A DNA stretch of 64,000 nt from ZC4RG20 sp036381515. Lineage in GTDB: Bacteria; Pseudomonadota; Gammaproteobacteria; Steroidobacterales; Rariloculaceae. The stretch is taken from the NCBI GenBank assembly GCA_036381515.1, contig DASVCR010000081.1, forward strand, positions 1 through 64,000, written 5' to 3'. Below are positions 63,542 to 64,000 of the stretch, in pieces. The notes below the pieces were generated by a model, which was not told where the DNA came from, did not search any database, and saw nothing but the letters and a program-made list of their open reading frames with translations. Every line of letters begins with the position of its first letter. Within the stretch, counting starts at the first letter, position 1. A program made the position numbers and the translations under genes.

Positions 63542-64000
63542 CTAGACGTCGAGCTCGGGATAATGCCGGAATATGCCGAGTTCGTTAAAAGGAATCCGCC
63601 GGTCCGACGAGACATAGGCTTCGATCGCCGGCCGCGCGAACACGCGCTCGTGCAGCGACACGAGCTCCGGGAGCCTGCCGAGCACCGCCGCGCTGCGCTT
63701 CGGGAAAGCGTAGGTCAAGCCGGCGATGACCTGTGCGACCGACAGGTCGACGTACGTCAGCGACGGACCGACGAGCCAGCCGCTTCGGTGCGGGTTCCGC
63801 TCGAGGACGGTCGCGAAATAGCCGAGGAACTTCGGCATCCTGTGCTCGAGAAAATCCGCCGTGCGGCGCTTCGCCTCCGCCTGCTGCTCCTCGTAGTAGA
63901 GGCTTGCAGCGATCGGATGGTGCGTATCGTGGATCTCGGCGACGAAATCGGCGACGGTCAGCTGAAGCTGGTGGGTCCAGAGCCTGCCGGTCTCATCGCG
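63542..64000 (-). CDS. Glutathione S-transferase, C-terminal part (cut by window end)
   Basis: The minus-strand frame is open to the window edge. The first 54 codons (64000-63839) read DETGRLWTHQLQLTVADFVA, EIHDTHHPIAASLYYEEQQA and on into MPKFLGYFATVLERNPHRSG, TYVDLSVAQVIAGLTYAFPK. The C-terminal helical domain with LTYVDLSVAQVI and ARPAIEAYVSSDRR resembles sigma-class-like GSTs of proteobacteria. The N-terminal thioredoxin-like half lies beyond the window. The ATG at 63838 is internal, not the start. Confidence 0.85.
   Translation of the reverse strand, partial: RDETGRLWTHQLQLTVADFVAEIHDTHHPIAASLYYEEQQAEAKRRTADFLEHRMPKFLGYFATVLERNPHRSGWLVGPSLTYVDLSVAQVIAGLTYAFPKRSAAVLGRLPELVSLHERVFARPAIEAYVSSDRRIPFNELGIFRHYPELDV

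Overview
The window is GC-rich DNA (strongly G/C in third codon positions) from a Gram-negative bacterium, most likely a soil or sediment gammaproteobacterium (Steroidobacterales/Nevskiales-like is a guess). Supporting genes are a TonB-dependent receptor, a hexameric-type citrate synthase, AlgH/YqgE, the hopanoid glycosyltransferase HpnB, DUF6152 secreted proteins and dispersed REP-like palindromes. Coding density is high and gene order is syntenic-operonic. No tRNA, rRNA, CRISPR array, phage or intact transposase was seen.

Layout: 0.2-5.7 kb holds single genes (MBL hydrolase, DUF305, LVIVD-repeat protein, MetE-like methyltransferase). 6.0-10.6 kb is a decay zone: broken VOC and AraC genes, an epimerase fragment and a shattered histidine kinase, between two glutathione-transferase-type genes and an intact DUF2235 hydrolase. 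10.6-14 kb has zf-TFIIB, a SleB-like hydrolase, HpnB and a DUF6152 protein. 14.6-21.5 kb is a TonB receptor behind a four-gene run of three 2-oxoglutarate/Fe(II) oxygenases and a GNAT, with a duplicated prolyl-4-hydroxylase. fbp and a small membrane protein follow. 23.2-29.1 kb is a polyamine operon (aguA, a deoxyhypusine-synthase homologue, speA, aguB, DUF4159) running arginine to agmatine to N-carbamoylputrescine to putrescine and probably onward to homospermidine or a related product.

33.1-43.7 kb is the most unusual part: ten tightly overlapping minus-strand genes encoding a lysine 2,3-aminomutase homologue, two D-Ala-D-Ala-ligase-like ATP-grasp enzymes, a GNAT-deacetylase fusion, a GNAT, a very acidic 80-residue protein, a C39-like peptidase, a RimK-like ATP-grasp with RLAN domain, a GCS2-type ligase and an N-formylglutamate amidohydrolase-like enzyme. 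It looks like an amide-bond-forming system that makes or attaches a (beta-)lysine- or glutamate-containing peptide or tag. An excellent sigma70-type promoter (37856-37883) drives the half that begins with the acidic protein.

43.9-58.7 kb has gltA, a second DUF6152 protein, a propeller-SnoaL fusion, and glycogen metabolism (glgA; malQ-glgC-rluE-glgX-glgP) with a sodC homologue between. 59-63.3 kb is an aromatic ring-cleavage set (amidohydrolase, LigB, LigA, HpaE, HpaF). The window ends inside another glutathione transferase.

Eight loci carry one family of palindromes built from GTGTCWGACACC-type and GGGGTCAGAGCCC-type modules, often at convergent gene ends.
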